Shown: piece by piece, positions 10,271-20,432 of the stretch
Layout: every line of letters starts with the position of its first letter
How positions within the stretch are numbered: the first letter of the stretch is position 1
From: CAYYKK01 sp046351395
GTDB taxonomy: Bacteria; Myxococcota_A; Polyangia; Polyangiales; Polyangiaceae
Length of the DNA: 64,000 nucleotides
NCBI GenBank assembly: GCA_046351395.1
Contig: JAXLYP010000017.1
Location: forward strand, 124,001 to 188,000
Reading direction: 5' to 3'
Notes under the pieces: model-generated
What the model saw: the letters and a program-made list of their open reading frames with translations, nothing else
Told to the model about the DNA's origin: nothing
Database searches by the model: none
Made by a program: the position numbers and the translations under genes

Positions 10271-13031
10271 TCACCGGAACGTCGGCGGATCCGTCTCCAG
10301 GTCCAAGACGCGCGCGGACGTCCCCATCGAGAGGACGGCATAGGCGAACCCTTGTCCGCACACGAGCTCGGTGGATTTCAGGCCGCGCGCGTCCAGATCC
10401 AGGAGCAGCGTCGTCTTCCGGTCGGACGGCGCGCTGTCCGGCGCGACGTTCAAGAGCAGCGCGTCGTCCACGGTCTCGATCCCGAACGTACGCTTCCCGT
10501 CGCTGCATCCGGAGTCGACGCGCTCCGTCGAGAACGAACAATCCCCCTCGGGCGGGCAGGTCAATCGATCGAGCCCGTAGTGCAGGACGAGCCCCGCCTC
10601 GCTGCACGTCGGCGGGTTCGCGTCCGTCGTGTGCAGGTTGATCTTGCGGAGCGTCGGCGCCTTGCCTTCGAGCCACGTGATGACCCACGCGTCCCCGGTG
10701 ATGTAGTCGGCCTCGTCCCCGATGTAGACATACGTCGCGTTCGGGGCCTTGCACGCCTGTTGTCCGCGGAGGTTCGCGTTGTTCTTGAGGCGCGCGATCT
10801 TCTTTTTCGCGCCGTTCGGCTGCACGTCGAAGAGCGTGGGCCACGCCTCCTCGGCGGGGATGTCCCCACCCGTCTCGGCGGCGACGAGGATCATCTTGTC
10901 CCAGAACAGCCGAAGGGACGGGTAGCGGAGATCCTTCACGTCGACCGTGACGTCGAGCGTGGGGTTCGGTCCCCAGGTGTAGACCTCGATGGTGTCCGGC
11001 TTCGTTCCCTCCTTCGTGTACCGAGGCGCGGCCTCCCCCGATTGGAACGCCGTCATCGCGCTCACGAACTTCGAGCCCTGCGCCGTCGACACTTCGAACC
11101 CGCCGGCTCCGCTTCGAAACAGCATCGAATCGCCGAGCGGCGGGGCTGCATCGGGGGCCGTGGAGGTGCGCATCCCAACAAACTTCTTGCACTTGAATGG
11201 GTTCGCTGGCCCCGCCAAGAAGTCGCACACGACGAAGTCGTCCTTGATGCGCCACGTTCGCCTCGCGACGCCGGACGCGCCGTAGCGCAGGCGGCCGATC
11301 GGCATCGAGCCCGCGCCGATCGGCACCTCGGAGCCCCCGCCGAGCTCGATCGCCGGCTCGACGATGGGCGGCTTGGGAGCGGCAGGATCCGCCGTGCCGG
11401 GGACGAGCTTGAGGTTGTTCCCGGCGGCCCACAGCGTGTCGAGCTGCTCGCCGAGGGCTCTTCCCGTCGCCGCCTCCGCGGGGTGCGCGAAGCGGCCCAT
11501 CTGTTTGATGAACTCGGCGTTCTTCGCTTCGCCGCGATCCAGCGAGTCGAGGATCGTCTGCGCGTACGTCGCGCACGGCTTGAGCTCGTTGGTCGGCTTG
11601 GGCGCCTTTCCGTCCTTCTCCTTGTCTTTGTCCGCGACGAGCTTCGCGAGCTCGATCTTTCGCCGGAGCTCGTTCGGTGGGTGCTGATCGTCCGGGATAC
11701 GACCCACGGTGCACATCTGGAAGCTCGCCCACGCGTCCTTGAGCCGGTTCTCGGTCTGGCGCCCATCCCACCAGAAGCCGATCACGAGCCCGGTGACCAC
11801 GAGGACTGGCACGAGCGCGAGCAGGCCGACGAGCTTCAGCTGCCGCCGTCGCGTCGCCGCGTAGCGCGCCTCGGCGCCCTTCAGCTCCGCCTCGAGATCG
11901 GCGGGTGATTGCGCCGTCGTGGAGGCCTTGGCGGCGCCCCGGTTCGAGGGCGCCGCGGGATCGCCCTCTTGGGCTCCTCCGCGGGCTCCTTCGCTTTCGC
12001 CGCAGCGACCGCCGCCTCGGCGTGATCGGCGCTGTTGCTGAGGTGCGGTGGGGTCGGGCCTTCTCCGCTCGCGCGCTCCGTGGGGGCGGAGGCCTCGACG
12101 ATGGCGGGCGCCGCGCTGCGCGCGGCGCGGGGTTCGGGATCTCGACGATGGAGGCGAGGGCCCCGCGCTCGGGATCGATCTCGACCTCGAGCGCGCGCGC
12201 GAGCTCCTCCACGGCCTCACCCGCGGACGCGATGCGGATGCTCGGATCGCGCGCGACGCACCGGAGGAAGAACATGTCGAACGCGTTCGAGAGCTCGACG
12301 CCCTTGTTGCGCGCGCGCTCCGACGCGCGGGGGATCGGCTCGGAGACGAGCTCCTTCATGATCGCGAAGCTCGTCTCGCCCTGCCAGAACGTGGAGCCGA
12401 CGAGACCTCGGTACGCGATGAGCCCGAGCGGCCAGACGTCCGTCGCGGGGCCGATCTTCGCCTTCCGATCGCCCTGCTCCGGCGCCATGTACGTGATCGT
12501 CCCGCCCGCCATCGTCCCGCTCTGCGTCGCCTGTTCGATGATCTTCGCGATACCGAAGTCGAGGACCTTCACGACGGGGTTCTTGCCCGGCTTCTCCACG
12601 ACGAAGATGTTCTCGGGTTTGATGTCGCGGTGGACGACCCCGGCCTTGTGCGCGGCGTCCAGGGCGATCGCCGTCTGCCGCAGGAGCTCGACGAGGATCT
12701 TCGGCTCGAGCGTGCGGTTCTGGGAGAGGATCTGGCCGAGATCGCGGCCCTGGAGGTACTCCATCACGAGGAACGGCGAGCCCTCCGGATCGACCCCGGC
12801 GTCGATGACGTCGACGATGTGATCGCAGTCCTCGATGCGCGAGCCGACCTGCGCCTCCCGGAAGAAGCGCTCGATGAGGACCTTCTCCGCGCAGAGGTGG
12901 GGAAGGATCCGCTTCAGCGCGAGGCGCTTCTTCGTGTGCGCGTGCCGGACGACGTAGACTTCACCCATCCCCCCGCTCTTGAGGAGGTTCTCGACCTCGT
13001 ATTTGTCGAATGTGTCCCCGGGCTTGAACAT
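10271..13031 (-). CDS. Transmembrane Ser/Thr protein kinase B (two frameshifts in linker)
   Basis: Paralogue of kinase A, upstream of it on the same strand (122 bp apart). The kinase domain starts at the ATG at 13031: KSGGMGEVYVV, HRDIKPENIF, DFGIAKII and an MAPEQGD activation segment, all intact. The frame breaks in the low-complexity linker near 12120 and again near 11965, each consistent with one missing base. The middle frame reads APAIVEASAPTERASGEG. The transmembrane helix (LVGLLALVPVLVVTGLVIGF) and a ~450-residue extracytoplasmic domain follow, ending at 10271. The conserved Cys pattern (VCDF, CPPEGDC, GCSDG, VCGQGFAY) is shared with kinase A. The ligand is unknown. Both lesions sit in the least constrained part of the protein. 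Confidence 0.8.
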
Positions 13032-13271
13032 CGCGGGCGGATCCTAGTGCACCGGCCGGTTTGAATCACCGGTGGATTCGCGAGAGTTTGGGCGGGAGGC
13101 GCGCGCCCGACGCGCGCACCGGGAGACGGCTGCTGACAATCTGAGGAGCACAGCGACGAGGCCGTGTGGATCGCACCTCAAATCGCGTGAATATCCCGTG
13201 ATTCAGACCGGTCGGTGCTCTCGTCGAGGGAGGGCGAACCTCGAGCGAAGATCCAAGCCCTCCGCGCGATC

Positions 13272-15725
13272 TCACGCCTTGATGCGCTTCATCTCCGGAT
13301 CGTAGAGGGGCTTCATGGACACCCGCGCGGGCCAATGTCTGTCCGCGATCTCGATCGTCCACTCGCCGGACTCGAGGTACTTCCCGTCGATCGGTACGTC
13401 GGCGTGCACCATCACGAGGCCGACGGCGCCGCCCAGCGTGTGGCCGTACGACGCGGCGCGCACGTAGCCCGCGGTCTTTCCGTTGCGGCGCAGCACCTCG
13501 CCGTGGAACAACATCGGCTCGGGGTCGAGGACGAGCACCTGGAGGAGCCGCTTCTTCAGCGGGCCCTCCGCCTTCTTCGCGAGGACCGCGTCTTTGCCGA
13601 TGAAGCCCCCCGCCTTCTTCAGATCGACCGCGAACCCGAGGCCCGCCTCGAGGACGGAGTCGGTGTTGTCGATGTCGTGCCCGTAGTCGCGGTACCCCTT
13701 CTCCATGCGGAGGCTCGCGAGCGCCTTCAACCCCGCGTGTCGGAGGCCGAGCGGCCCACCGGCGGCGACGATGCGCTCGTACACGTGCATCGCCTGAGGC
13801 GCCGGCACGTAGAGCTCGTACCCGAGCTCGCCGAGGTACGTGATGCGGACACAGAGCGCGCGCGCGTAGCCGATCGCGATCTCGCGCGCGGCGCGGAACG
13901 GGAACCGCTCGTTCGACATGTCCTCGTCCGTGATCGCCGAGAGGAGCTCGCGCGAGCGCGGACCCTGCACGTTGATCTGCGCGTACCCGTTCGTCTGATC
14001 CGAGACGTGCGCGTCCGTGCCCTTGAAATGGCGCCGCATCCACGTCTCCACGTGCCGGTACGCGGTGTCCGAGGCGACGACCCAGTAGCGGCCCTCGTCG
14101 AGCTTGGTGACGGTGAGATCCGCCTCCAGCGTGCCGCGCGCGTTGAGCCACTGGGTGTACGTGATCATCCCGGGCTCGCCGTCGACGTGGTTCGCGGAGA
14201 TCGTGTTCAACATGCGCCCCGCGTCGTCGCCCTCGACGAGGAACTTCGCCATGAACGACATATCCATCAGGATGACGCCCTCGCGCGTCGCGTCGTGCTC
14301 GGCCTTCCAATAGGGGAACCAGTTTTGTCTGCCCCACGAGAGCGCCTCCACCACGGGAGCGACGCCCTCGGGGGCGTACCAGTCGGCGCCCTCCCAGCCG
14401 CTCACGTCTCGGAAGTAGGCTCCCTTCGCGGCGAGCGGCGCGTGGATCGGGGAGAGCTTCGCGCCGCGCGCGGTCTGCATGGAGCGCGTGGGGTAGTGGC
14501 ACTGGTAGACCATGCCGAGGGACTCGACGGTGCGGGTTCGCCGATAGTCCGGGTTCGACTGGTACGTCTGGAGCCGGTCGATGTTGAACCCCGTGACGTC
14601 GACGCCCGGATCCCCCGTCAGGATCCAGTTCGCCAGGACGCGCCCCATCCCCCCGCCCGTGAGGATCCCGATCGAGTTCATCCCCGCCGCGACGAAGTAG
14701 TTCTTGAGCTCGGGCGCCTCGCCCACGATCGGCGCGAGATCCGCGGTGAAGCTCTCGGGGCCGCAGAAGAACTTGCGCACGCCCACCTCGAGCGAGATCG
14801 GGACGCGCGCCATCGCCTTCTCGAGGTAGGGCGCCATGCGCTCCCAGTCGGGTTGGATCTCGCCGAACGCGAAGTCCTCGGGGATCCCGCCCACGTTCCA
14901 GGGCGCGCAGATCGGCTCGAAGAGGCCAATCATGAGCCCCTCGACCTCCTCGCGGAGGTAACAGTAGCTGCCGGGATCCTCGAGCACGGGCCACGACGGG
15001 TCGAGTCCGGGGACTTTGTCCGTGATCAGATAGTAGTGCTCCGCGGCCTGCAGCGGGGCGTTCACGCCGGCCATCGCCGCGAGCTCGCGGCCCCACATCC
15101 CGCCGCAGTTCACGACGAACTCGCACTGGATGTCTCCGAACGGAGTGGACACTCCCTTCACGGCGCCGCGCGACTTCAGGATGCCGGTGACGGGGACGCC
15201 CTCGATGATCTTCGCGCCCTTTTGCCGTGCGCCCTTCGCGAGGGACATCGTCAAATCGACGGGGTTCGCGCGCCCGTCCTCCTTCACGTAGAAGCCGGCG
15301 AGGAGATCGTCCGTCTTCGCGAGCGGGAAGAGCTCCTTGATCTGGGTCGGTGAGATCTCGTGGACGTCGACGCCGCAGTAGCGGTTGAACGCGGAGACGC
15401 GCCGGTACTCCTCGAGGCGGTCTCGGTCCCCGGCCGCCTCGATGAACCCAACGGGCTTGAACCCCGTGGCGAGGCCCGTCTCGGCCTCGAGGCGCGCGTA
15501 CAGATCGCGCGTGTATTTCCGCATCTCCGTGGAGGTCTCGGAGAACGAGCCGAACGTGACGATGAGGCCCGCGGAGTGCCACGTCGTCCCCGCGGTGAGC
15601 TGGGCGCGCTCGAGGAGGACGACGTCGCAGCCCATGTGCGCGAGGTGGTACGCGACGGAGGTTCCGATCACGCCGCCGCCGATGACGACGACGCGGGCCT
15701 GGGTCGGGAGGGTGGGGGGGCTCAT
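13272..15725 (-). CDS. FAD-dependent sarcosine/dimethylglycine dehydrogenase-like protein (DAO + GcvT fusion)
   Basis: 817 aa. The N-terminal half is a DAO-type oxidoreductase: dinucleotide-binding VVVIGGGVIGTS (~12-23), the TAGTTWHSAGL segment near the covalent-FAD region of the family, and GMNSIGILTGGGMGR closing the FAD site. The C-terminal half is an aminomethyltransferase (GcvT-like) tetrahydrofolate-binding domain with GELGYELYVP and GHDIDNTDSVLEAGLGFAVD. This architecture is typical of dimethylglycine and sarcosine dehydrogenases and of PDPR-like proteins, which demethylate N-methylglycines and pass the one-carbon unit to folate. The exact substrate is not resolvable by eye. The start at 15725 (MSPPTLPT) is chosen because the open frame upstream of it looks non-coding. 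No partner electron-transfer genes are adjacent. Confidence 0.85.
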   Translation of the reverse strand: MSPPTLPTQARVVVIGGGVIGTSVAYHLAHMGCDVVLLERAQLTAGTTWHSAGLIVTFGSFSETSTEMRKYTRDLYARLEAETGLATGFKPVGFIEAAGDRDRLEEYRRVSAFNRYCGVDVHEISPTQIKELFPLAKTDDLLAGFYVKEDGRANPVDLTMSLAKGARQKGAKIIEGVPVTGILKSRGAVKGVSTPFGDIQCEFVVNCGGMWGRELAAMAGVNAPLQAAEHYYLITDKVPGLDPSWPVLEDPGSYCYLREEVEGLMIGLFEPICAPWNVGGIPEDFAFGEIQPDWERMAPYLEKAMARVPISLEVGVRKFFCGPESFTADLAPIVGEAPELKNYFVAAGMNSIGILTGGGMGRVLANWILTGDPGVDVTGFNIDRLQTYQSNPDYRRTRTVESLGMVYQCHYPTRSMQTARGAKLSPIHAPLAAKGAYFRDVSGWEGADWYAPEGVAPVVEALSWGRQNWFPYWKAEHDATREGVILMDMSFMAKFLVEGDDAGRMLNTISANHVDGEPGMITYTQWLNARGTLEADLTVTKLDEGRYWVVASDTAYRHVETWMRRHFKGTDAHVSDQTNGYAQINVQGPRSRELLSAITDEDMSNERFPFRAAREIAIGYARALCVRITYLGELGYELYVPAPQAMHVYERIVAAGGPLGLRHAGLKALASLRMEKGYRDYGHDIDNTDSVLEAGLGFAVDLKKAGGFIGKDAVLAKKAEGPLKKRLLQVLVLDPEPMLFHGEVLRRNGKTAGYVRAASYGHTLGGAVGLVMVHADVPIDGKYLESGEWTIEIADRHWPARVSMKPLYDPEMKRIKA

Positions 15726-15803
15726 GGTGCGCCCGCTTCTACCATCGTCGCGCCGCGATCGGGGCGTTGACGCCCGCGCGTCACGCGGTGACCGGGACGG
15801 CCG

Positions 15804-16748
15804 GTGACCCACGCGGGGGAGGACGAGCTCGACTGGATCGCGGCGTGCGCGGGCGCGACCGCGGTGTCACGGCGCGAGCACGTCCAGACGCTTTGGGGCG
15901 GGTACGGGGCGCTCTTTCGCGTGCAGCTCGAGGGAGGTGCTCGACCGACGGCGATCGTCAAGCGCGTCGACCCGCCCCTCGGCGCGGGCGCGTCCCGCTC
16001 GGACGAACGGAAGCGGCGCTCCTACGAGGTGGAGTCCACGTTCTATCGGCGATACGCGGCGCGCTGCGGGGCGACCTGTCGAGTCGCGGAGCTCCTCGGG
16101 AGCGCGCGCCGAGGCGAGGGCTGGCTCCTCGTGCTCGAGGACCTCGAGCCCGCGCGGATCGAGCCGCGAACGCGGTGGCGCGGCGATCGCGGGCCCCTCG
16201 TCGAGCGTTGTCTCGCGTGGCTCGCCGCGTTCCACGCGACCTTCCTCGGGGTCGAGCCCGAAGGGCTCTGGGCGGTCGGAACCTACTGGCACCTCGCGAC
16301 GCGCCCCGAGGAGCTCGCCGCGATCGAGGACGTCGCCCTCCGCGAGGCCGCGCCGGTCCTCGACGGTCGGCTCGACGCCGCTCGGTACAAGACGTTGGTG
16401 CACGGCGACGCGAAGGAGGCGAACTATTGCCTCGCGTCGAGCCCGCTCGCGGCCGTGGACTTCCAATACGTCGGCGGGGGCGTCGGCGTGAAGGACGTCG
16501 CGTACCTCCTCCACGGAAACGTCCACAGCGCGGGCGACGAGGCGAGGTTCCTCGACCTCTACTTCACCCTGCTCCGCGGCGAGCTCGAGGCGCGTGGCGT
16601 CGACGACGCGGCCGCCGTGGAGGCCGAATGGCGCGCGCTCTACCGCGTCGCGGAGGCGGATTTCCTCCGCTTCCTCGCGGGCTGGGGCGCGGGGCCGGGG
16701 AGGCATGCGGCGACGCGCCTCTTCCGCGACGCGCTCCGTAGGCTCTGA
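15804..16748 (+). CDS. Choline-kinase/aminoglycoside-phosphotransferase-like protein (EcKinase type)
   Basis: 314 aa from a GTG start. It has a protein-kinase-like fold of small-molecule phosphotransferases: VKRVDPP as ATP-binding Lys region (~52-56), LVLEDLEP hinge (~110), Brenner's motif HGDAKEAN (His200, Asp202) and DFQYVGGGVGVKDVAYLL as the metal-binding Asp motif. The last form, with GxxxKD after the Asp, resembles the ecdysteroid-kinase/DUF1679 branch rather than classical aminoglycoside kinases. The substrate is unknown, so resistance should not be assumed. It is divergent from the dehydrogenase at 15725. Confidence 0.8.
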   Translation: MTHAGEDELDWIAACAGATAVSRREHVQTLWGGYGALFRVQLEGGARPTAIVKRVDPPLGAGASRSDERKRRSYEVESTFYRRYAARCGATCRVAELLGSARRGEGWLLVLEDLEPARIEPRTRWRGDRGPLVERCLAWLAAFHATFLGVEPEGLWAVGTYWHLATRPEELAAIEDVALREAAPVLDGRLDAARYKTLVHGDAKEANYCLASSPLAAVDFQYVGGGVGVKDVAYLLHGNVHSAGDEARFLDLYFTLLRGELEARGVDDAAAVEAEWRALYRVAEADFLRFLAGWGAGPGRHAATRLFRDALRRL

Positions 16749-16938
16749 TCGACCGCTGCGACGCCGAGGTGCGTCTCTCACGCCGCGGCGGGCGGGGATT
16801 GTCCGCTACCATCACCACGGCACGCACCGACGCGAGCGTCGAGGCGCTCCGCGCGCGTTCCATCGCGCGGGGTGCGGTGCTCGGTCGAGCGCGCGTGATC
16901 GCACCGCGGTCGTCGCGACAGGGCATGATGTCGCCCCG

Positions 16939-17547
16939 ATGGACGCCATCGACAAGCGCACCCGCGGCCTGCTCGCGATCGCCATCACGGACGCGGTCCA
17001 CGCCAACGAGTTGCGGCCCGTCTCTCCGACGCTTCTTGGATTTCTCGGTCTCGTCGGCACCCGCCTCCCGGTGCGTCGCGCGGCGGTCAATTTCGGGATC
17101 GTCGGCTTCGTCGCAGTCTTCGGGCTCCCTTGGCTCCTTGCGGTCGAGGCGCTCCGCCGCCGTCGTGCTCAGCGCTTCACGCGGGCGGCGGAGCGCGTGG
17201 TCGAAGCGTCGACGGTGCCGGCGGGCGGCGTGTACCGGGCGGGGAGCTCGACGCGCGAGGGCGCGGGCGCGGGGCTCCTCGGATCGGACAAGCTCTACGC
17301 GATCGACTGGTCGATCTGGCGCGACGGCGTGCTCGTCTTTGCCGGCGCCGCATTGGGCGTGGTCCGCGGCGAGACCCGTTTCGTGCATTGGCTCTCCGTT
17401 CACCGGGGGTACCCGCCACCCGGCGCCGTCGATGGGCTCCGCCTCGTTGGCGCTCTGCGTGACCTTCGACCTCAGCTCACGCGGTGGGAGTGGCAGATCG
17501 AGGATCCGTTCGAGGCCGTCGAGCGGGAGCAGCCGCTGCTTGCGTGA
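16939..17547 (+). CDS. Hypothetical membrane-associated protein
   Basis: 202 aa; I do not recognise it. The ATG at 16939 starts a short helical segment followed by one hydrophobic helix (~48-68, NFGIVGFVAVFGLPWLLAV), then a soluble domain with aromatic residues (YAIDWSIWRDGVLVFAGAALG). The frame is open further upstream but that part looks non-coding. The 190 bp before it shows no other gene. Confidence 0.5.
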   Translation: MDAIDKRTRGLLAIAITDAVHANELRPVSPTLLGFLGLVGTRLPVRRAAVNFGIVGFVAVFGLPWLLAVEALRRRRAQRFTRAAERVVEASTVPAGGVYRAGSSTREGAGAGLLGSDKLYAIDWSIWRDGVLVFAGAALGVVRGETRFVHWLSVHRGYPPPGAVDGLRLVGALRDLRPQLTRWEWQIEDPFEAVEREQPLLA

Positions 17548-17658
17548 TGCCGGCTTCGAGGCGCCGCGTCACAGGCGCCGTCCCGACCTCCGTGCACCTC
17601 GAGGTGAGCGCGGTGGGCGTATCGTCCTCGCGTGGTCCTTCGCGCATATCATCCAGGC

Positions 17659-18126
17659 TCAGTCCGGCAGTGCCTGGACGCACACGCCTCCGCCCGCGTT
17701 CAGCGGGGAGCAGAAGCCGGACACGGCCGGGAAGCACGCCTGACCGCACCCGAGCGGCCCGCACCCCGCGTTCACCCACGCGTCGTACGCGGCGAGCGCC
17801 GCCTTCACTTTGTCGGGTTGCTTCTCGTTCAGGAGGAGCGACGGGCAGCCGCAAGCGTCCTTCACGACGGCCGTTCCATCGCATTGCGGGCTGCTCACGG
17901 TCGGGTTGCACGCCTGCGCTGCGGCGGCGGCGACGTTCATCGCGTCGAGCAGGTTCGCGCAGTTGCTCCCGCCCGTCGACGCGGACGTCGTCGCCCCGTG
18001 GCTCGTCGATGCGTTCGAGGAAGACCCCGGAGCCCCGCCCTCCGAGCCGCCTTCGACCCAAGTGACCTTGCCCCCGCAGGCGGCGGCGAGCGACGCTGCG
18101 ACGAGAATGAACGACCGACCGCGCAT
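17659..18126 (-). CDS. Cysteine-rich lipoprotein of unknown function
   Basis: 155 aa. A signal peptide with lipobox AAAC is followed by a Ser/Thr/Gly linker (~30-55) and a compact Cys-rich domain with about ten cysteines (CANLL, ACNP, CDG, ACGCPSLLL, GCGPLGCGQACF, FCSP, VCV). The spacing suggests disulfides in an extracytoplasmic protein. The start at 18126 is preferred to the longer frame because it puts the signal peptide at the N-terminus. Small lipoproteins of this kind are frequent in Polyangia and uncharacterised. Confidence 0.72.
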   Translation of the reverse strand: MRGRSFILVAASLAAACGGKVTWVEGGSEGGAPGSSSNASTSHGATTSASTGGSNCANLLDAMNVAAAAAQACNPTVSSPQCDGTAVVKDACGCPSLLLNEKQPDKVKAALAAYDAWVNAGCGPLGCGQACFPAVSGFCSPLNAGGGVCVQALPD

Positions 18127-18305
18127 CGATAGCGTATAGCCGCGCCGTCGTGGGCCGTCGACACCGTGGTACGTACGGCGCTCGCTGTCCGCTCCTCCTT
18201 CCCTGCGGCGGGGCCCTCGACGACGTTCCTCCGCGCAAAAGCGCCGATCCTCGTCGTCCACATTCGGACATGCAAGTGGACGGTAGCTTGCTGCAGGATC
18301 GGGCC

Positions 18306-19418
18306 ATGGTAGGTCGAAGGGCGACGTCGGTAGCCGTTGGGATCGTGGGTCTGTCGTGGATGCTCGCCGCGTGCGGGGCCGCCGAGCCGCCGCGCGCGCC
18401 GCTGATCGCGGGCCCGCCCGACGGGCCGATCGGCGAGTGGACCGAGCTGCCTTGGAGCGGCGCGGATCCGACGCTCGAGTTCAACGGTGGCCACGTGCAC
18501 GCGGTCGGAGACTCCACGTACCTGCTCGTCGCCGATCGCTTCTATCGGTCCGACGATCACGGGACGCACTGGTCGCAGCGAGGCACCGAGATGCTCGGCG
18601 ACTTCGCGCCCCAAGGGCCGCGCCTCTTCGGCTGGGATGGAAACCAAGAGGCGCCGCTCTACACGTCCACCGACGGCGGGGCCACGTGGGGGGGCCGCCC
18701 CGTGGCGACGTACAGCGGTGATCAGATCCAGTCCACGGGCGCGTTCGCCTCGCCGCGGTTCCTCGCCGTGCTCGGGTCGACCGCGTTCATGACGCAATGG
18801 AGCCAAGCGAATCGCCTCTACATCAGCGAGGACGCGACGCGCGGTTGGACGGGCGTCTCGGTGCCCGGAGAGGTCCAGGACCTGGGCGCTCGCGGGGACG
18901 AGATCTATGCGTGCACCTCGGAGGGGATGTTCCGCTCGACGGATCGGGGCCGCGTCTGGAGCGCGATCCCGAGCCCCGATGGAGTGGCGACGCCGCTCAC
19001 CGGCTGCACCTTCACCCGCTTCGCGACGCTCCTCTGCCCGACCGTCTCCCGGTACAGCGGCGCGCGGCTCTACTGCACGGCGGACGGGACGAGCTTCAGG
19101 CTCGCCGACGACGGGCTCTTCGACGTCCCCGCGAACCCCGACTGGGCGCGATTCGAGGGGATGGAGTACCTCGAGGCGAGCGCGCAGCTCGGCTCGACGT
19201 ACGTGCTCGCCGATCGCGGCAGCAACAGCTACGCGCCGCGGGAGGAAGGCGTCTACACGACGAACGATCCGTTCCAAGGGTGGACGCGCGTCGAGGCGCT
19301 CCGCGGGGAGCGCGTCCTCGGCATCACGCAGACGACTCAGGCGATCCTCGTCCTCTCGCAGCCGAAGACGTTCGAGAACGACCGGAAGCTCCGCTTGTTC
19401 CGGCTCCGGGTTCGCTGA
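18306..19418 (+). CDS. BNR/sortilin-like beta-propeller lipoprotein
   Basis: 370 aa. A signal peptide ends in lipobox LAAC (Cys ~24). The body contains repeated Asp-box-type turns: YRSDDHGTHW, YTSTDGGATW, YISEDATRGW, FRSTDRGRVW and a final TTNDPFQGW. These mark blades of a sialidase/Vps10-like beta-propeller. The catalytic arginines and glutamates of true sialidases are not evident, so a binding or structural role on the cell surface is more likely. An in-frame ATG 36 bp upstream is possible, but the chosen start gives a standard signal peptide. Convergent with the SDR gene, 12 bp apart. Confidence 0.75.
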   Translation: MVGRRATSVAVGIVGLSWMLAACGAAEPPRAPLIAGPPDGPIGEWTELPWSGADPTLEFNGGHVHAVGDSTYLLVADRFYRSDDHGTHWSQRGTEMLGDFAPQGPRLFGWDGNQEAPLYTSTDGGATWGGRPVATYSGDQIQSTGAFASPRFLAVLGSTAFMTQWSQANRLYISEDATRGWTGVSVPGEVQDLGARGDEIYACTSEGMFRSTDRGRVWSAIPSPDGVATPLTGCTFTRFATLLCPTVSRYSGARLYCTADGTSFRLADDGLFDVPANPDWARFEGMEYLEASAQLGSTYVLADRGSNSYAPREEGVYTTNDPFQGWTRVEALRGERVLGITQTTQAILVLSQPKTFENDRKLRLFRLRVR

Positions 19419-19430
19419 CGAGACGCTCGA

Positions 19431-20312
19431 TCAGCCCGTGTACTCGGGAGATCCAGGGGATCGGTAGCGGTCGAGCGGGCTCCGCTTCGCGTCGCTCCCG
19501 TAGTAGCGGCCGTTCCCCTCGAGCTCCACGAACAGAAGGTGCATGGGGGCCTTCGCGCCCTCGGACGGTGGCTTCATGCCGAGCTCGGCGGGCGTCTTTC
19601 CCGACGAGGCGACGTAGGGCTGCGTGAGATCCGTGGCGATGAAGCCGGGCGTGCACGCGTTCACGCGGAGGAGCGGGTGCTCTCGCGCCACGATCATCGT
19701 GTAGACGTTCACGAGCGCCTTCGACAGTCCGTACGCCGAGCCGTCGCCGAGCCCGCGCGCGGTGAACGCGGCCGCGTCGTCGCCGAGCGAAGAGCACTCC
19801 GCGAGGATCTCCTCGAACCGGGCGCGCGTGATCGAGCCGTCCACGAAGTCGCGCTGCCGCTCGGGGCTGCAGGTGGAGACGAACATCGGCGCCGCGCCCG
19901 AGCTCACGTTCACGATGCGACCGCGACTCGGGTCGAGGAGCGGAAGAAACGCCTCGGTGGTCCGGATCACGCCGCGCGTGTTCGTCTCGAGGATCGCCGC
20001 GAGCGTGCCGCTTCCGACGCCTATCGCGGCGTTGTTCACGAGGCCGTACAACGTGAGCCCGCGGCGCTCGAGATCGGCCGCGGCCGCGCTCACGCTCTCG
20101 CTGCGCGCGACGTCGATCGACAGGACCTCGATCCGCGGTGCCCACTCCGGCCTCGTCGAGGCGACGGCGCTCGCTGCGTCGCGGCCGCGCTCCTCGTCAC
20201 GTGAGCCGAGCACCACGAGCGTGTCCTCTGCGTGCTCGAGGATCGCCTGCACGATCGCGAGCCCGATTCCTTTGTTCGCCCCCGTCACCAAGACGCGTCG
20301 CTCGTTCGCCAT
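19431..20312 (-). CDS. Short-chain dehydrogenase/reductase (carbonyl-reductase type)
   Basis: 293 aa, classical SDR fold. The cofactor motif TGANKGIG (~10-17) suggests NADP(H), as in carbonyl reductases. NNAAIG (~95) stabilises the fold; catalytic VNVSSG Ser is near 140 and YGLSK Tyr-Lys near 195-199. The insertion before the Tyr matches the CBR1-like subgroup, which reduces small carbonyls or quinones. The substrate is unknown. Confidence 0.88.
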   Translation of the reverse strand: MANERRVLVTGANKGIGLAIVQAILEHAEDTLVVLGSRDEERGRDAASAVASTRPEWAPRIEVLSIDVARSESVSAAAADLERRGLTLYGLVNNAAIGVGSGTLAAILETNTRGVIRTTEAFLPLLDPSRGRIVNVSSGAAPMFVSTCSPERQRDFVDGSITRARFEEILAECSSLGDDAAAFTARGLGDGSAYGLSKALVNVYTMIVAREHPLLRVNACTPGFIATDLTQPYVASSGKTPAELGMKPPSEGAKAPMHLLFVELEGNGRYYGSDAKRSPLDRYRSPGSPEYTG

Positions 20313-20432
20313 GCGACGCACCCTCGCACGGTCGGAGGAGGACGGCGGCAGAAACGTGCGTCGTCCGCGTGTTCGCGGGGCGAATCGGGCTCGACAGGGT
20401 GCGGTGACCGAGCCAGTGTCCGGCCACCTGCC

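Noticed and set aside
13181..13203. Imperfect palindrome AATCGCG...CGTGATT
   Set aside because: Several mismatches and only one occurrence, upstream of kinase B; it could be an operator but I cannot support it.
15804..16748. Aminoglycoside resistance gene
   Set aside because: The phosphotransferase motifs fit the EcKinase/choline-kinase-like branch, and nothing nearby suggests drug resistance.
17595..17606. Perfect 12-bp palindrome CACCTCGAGGTG between convergent genes
   Set aside because: No loop for a terminator hairpin, and GAGGTG/CACCTC are common codons in this DNA; likely chance.
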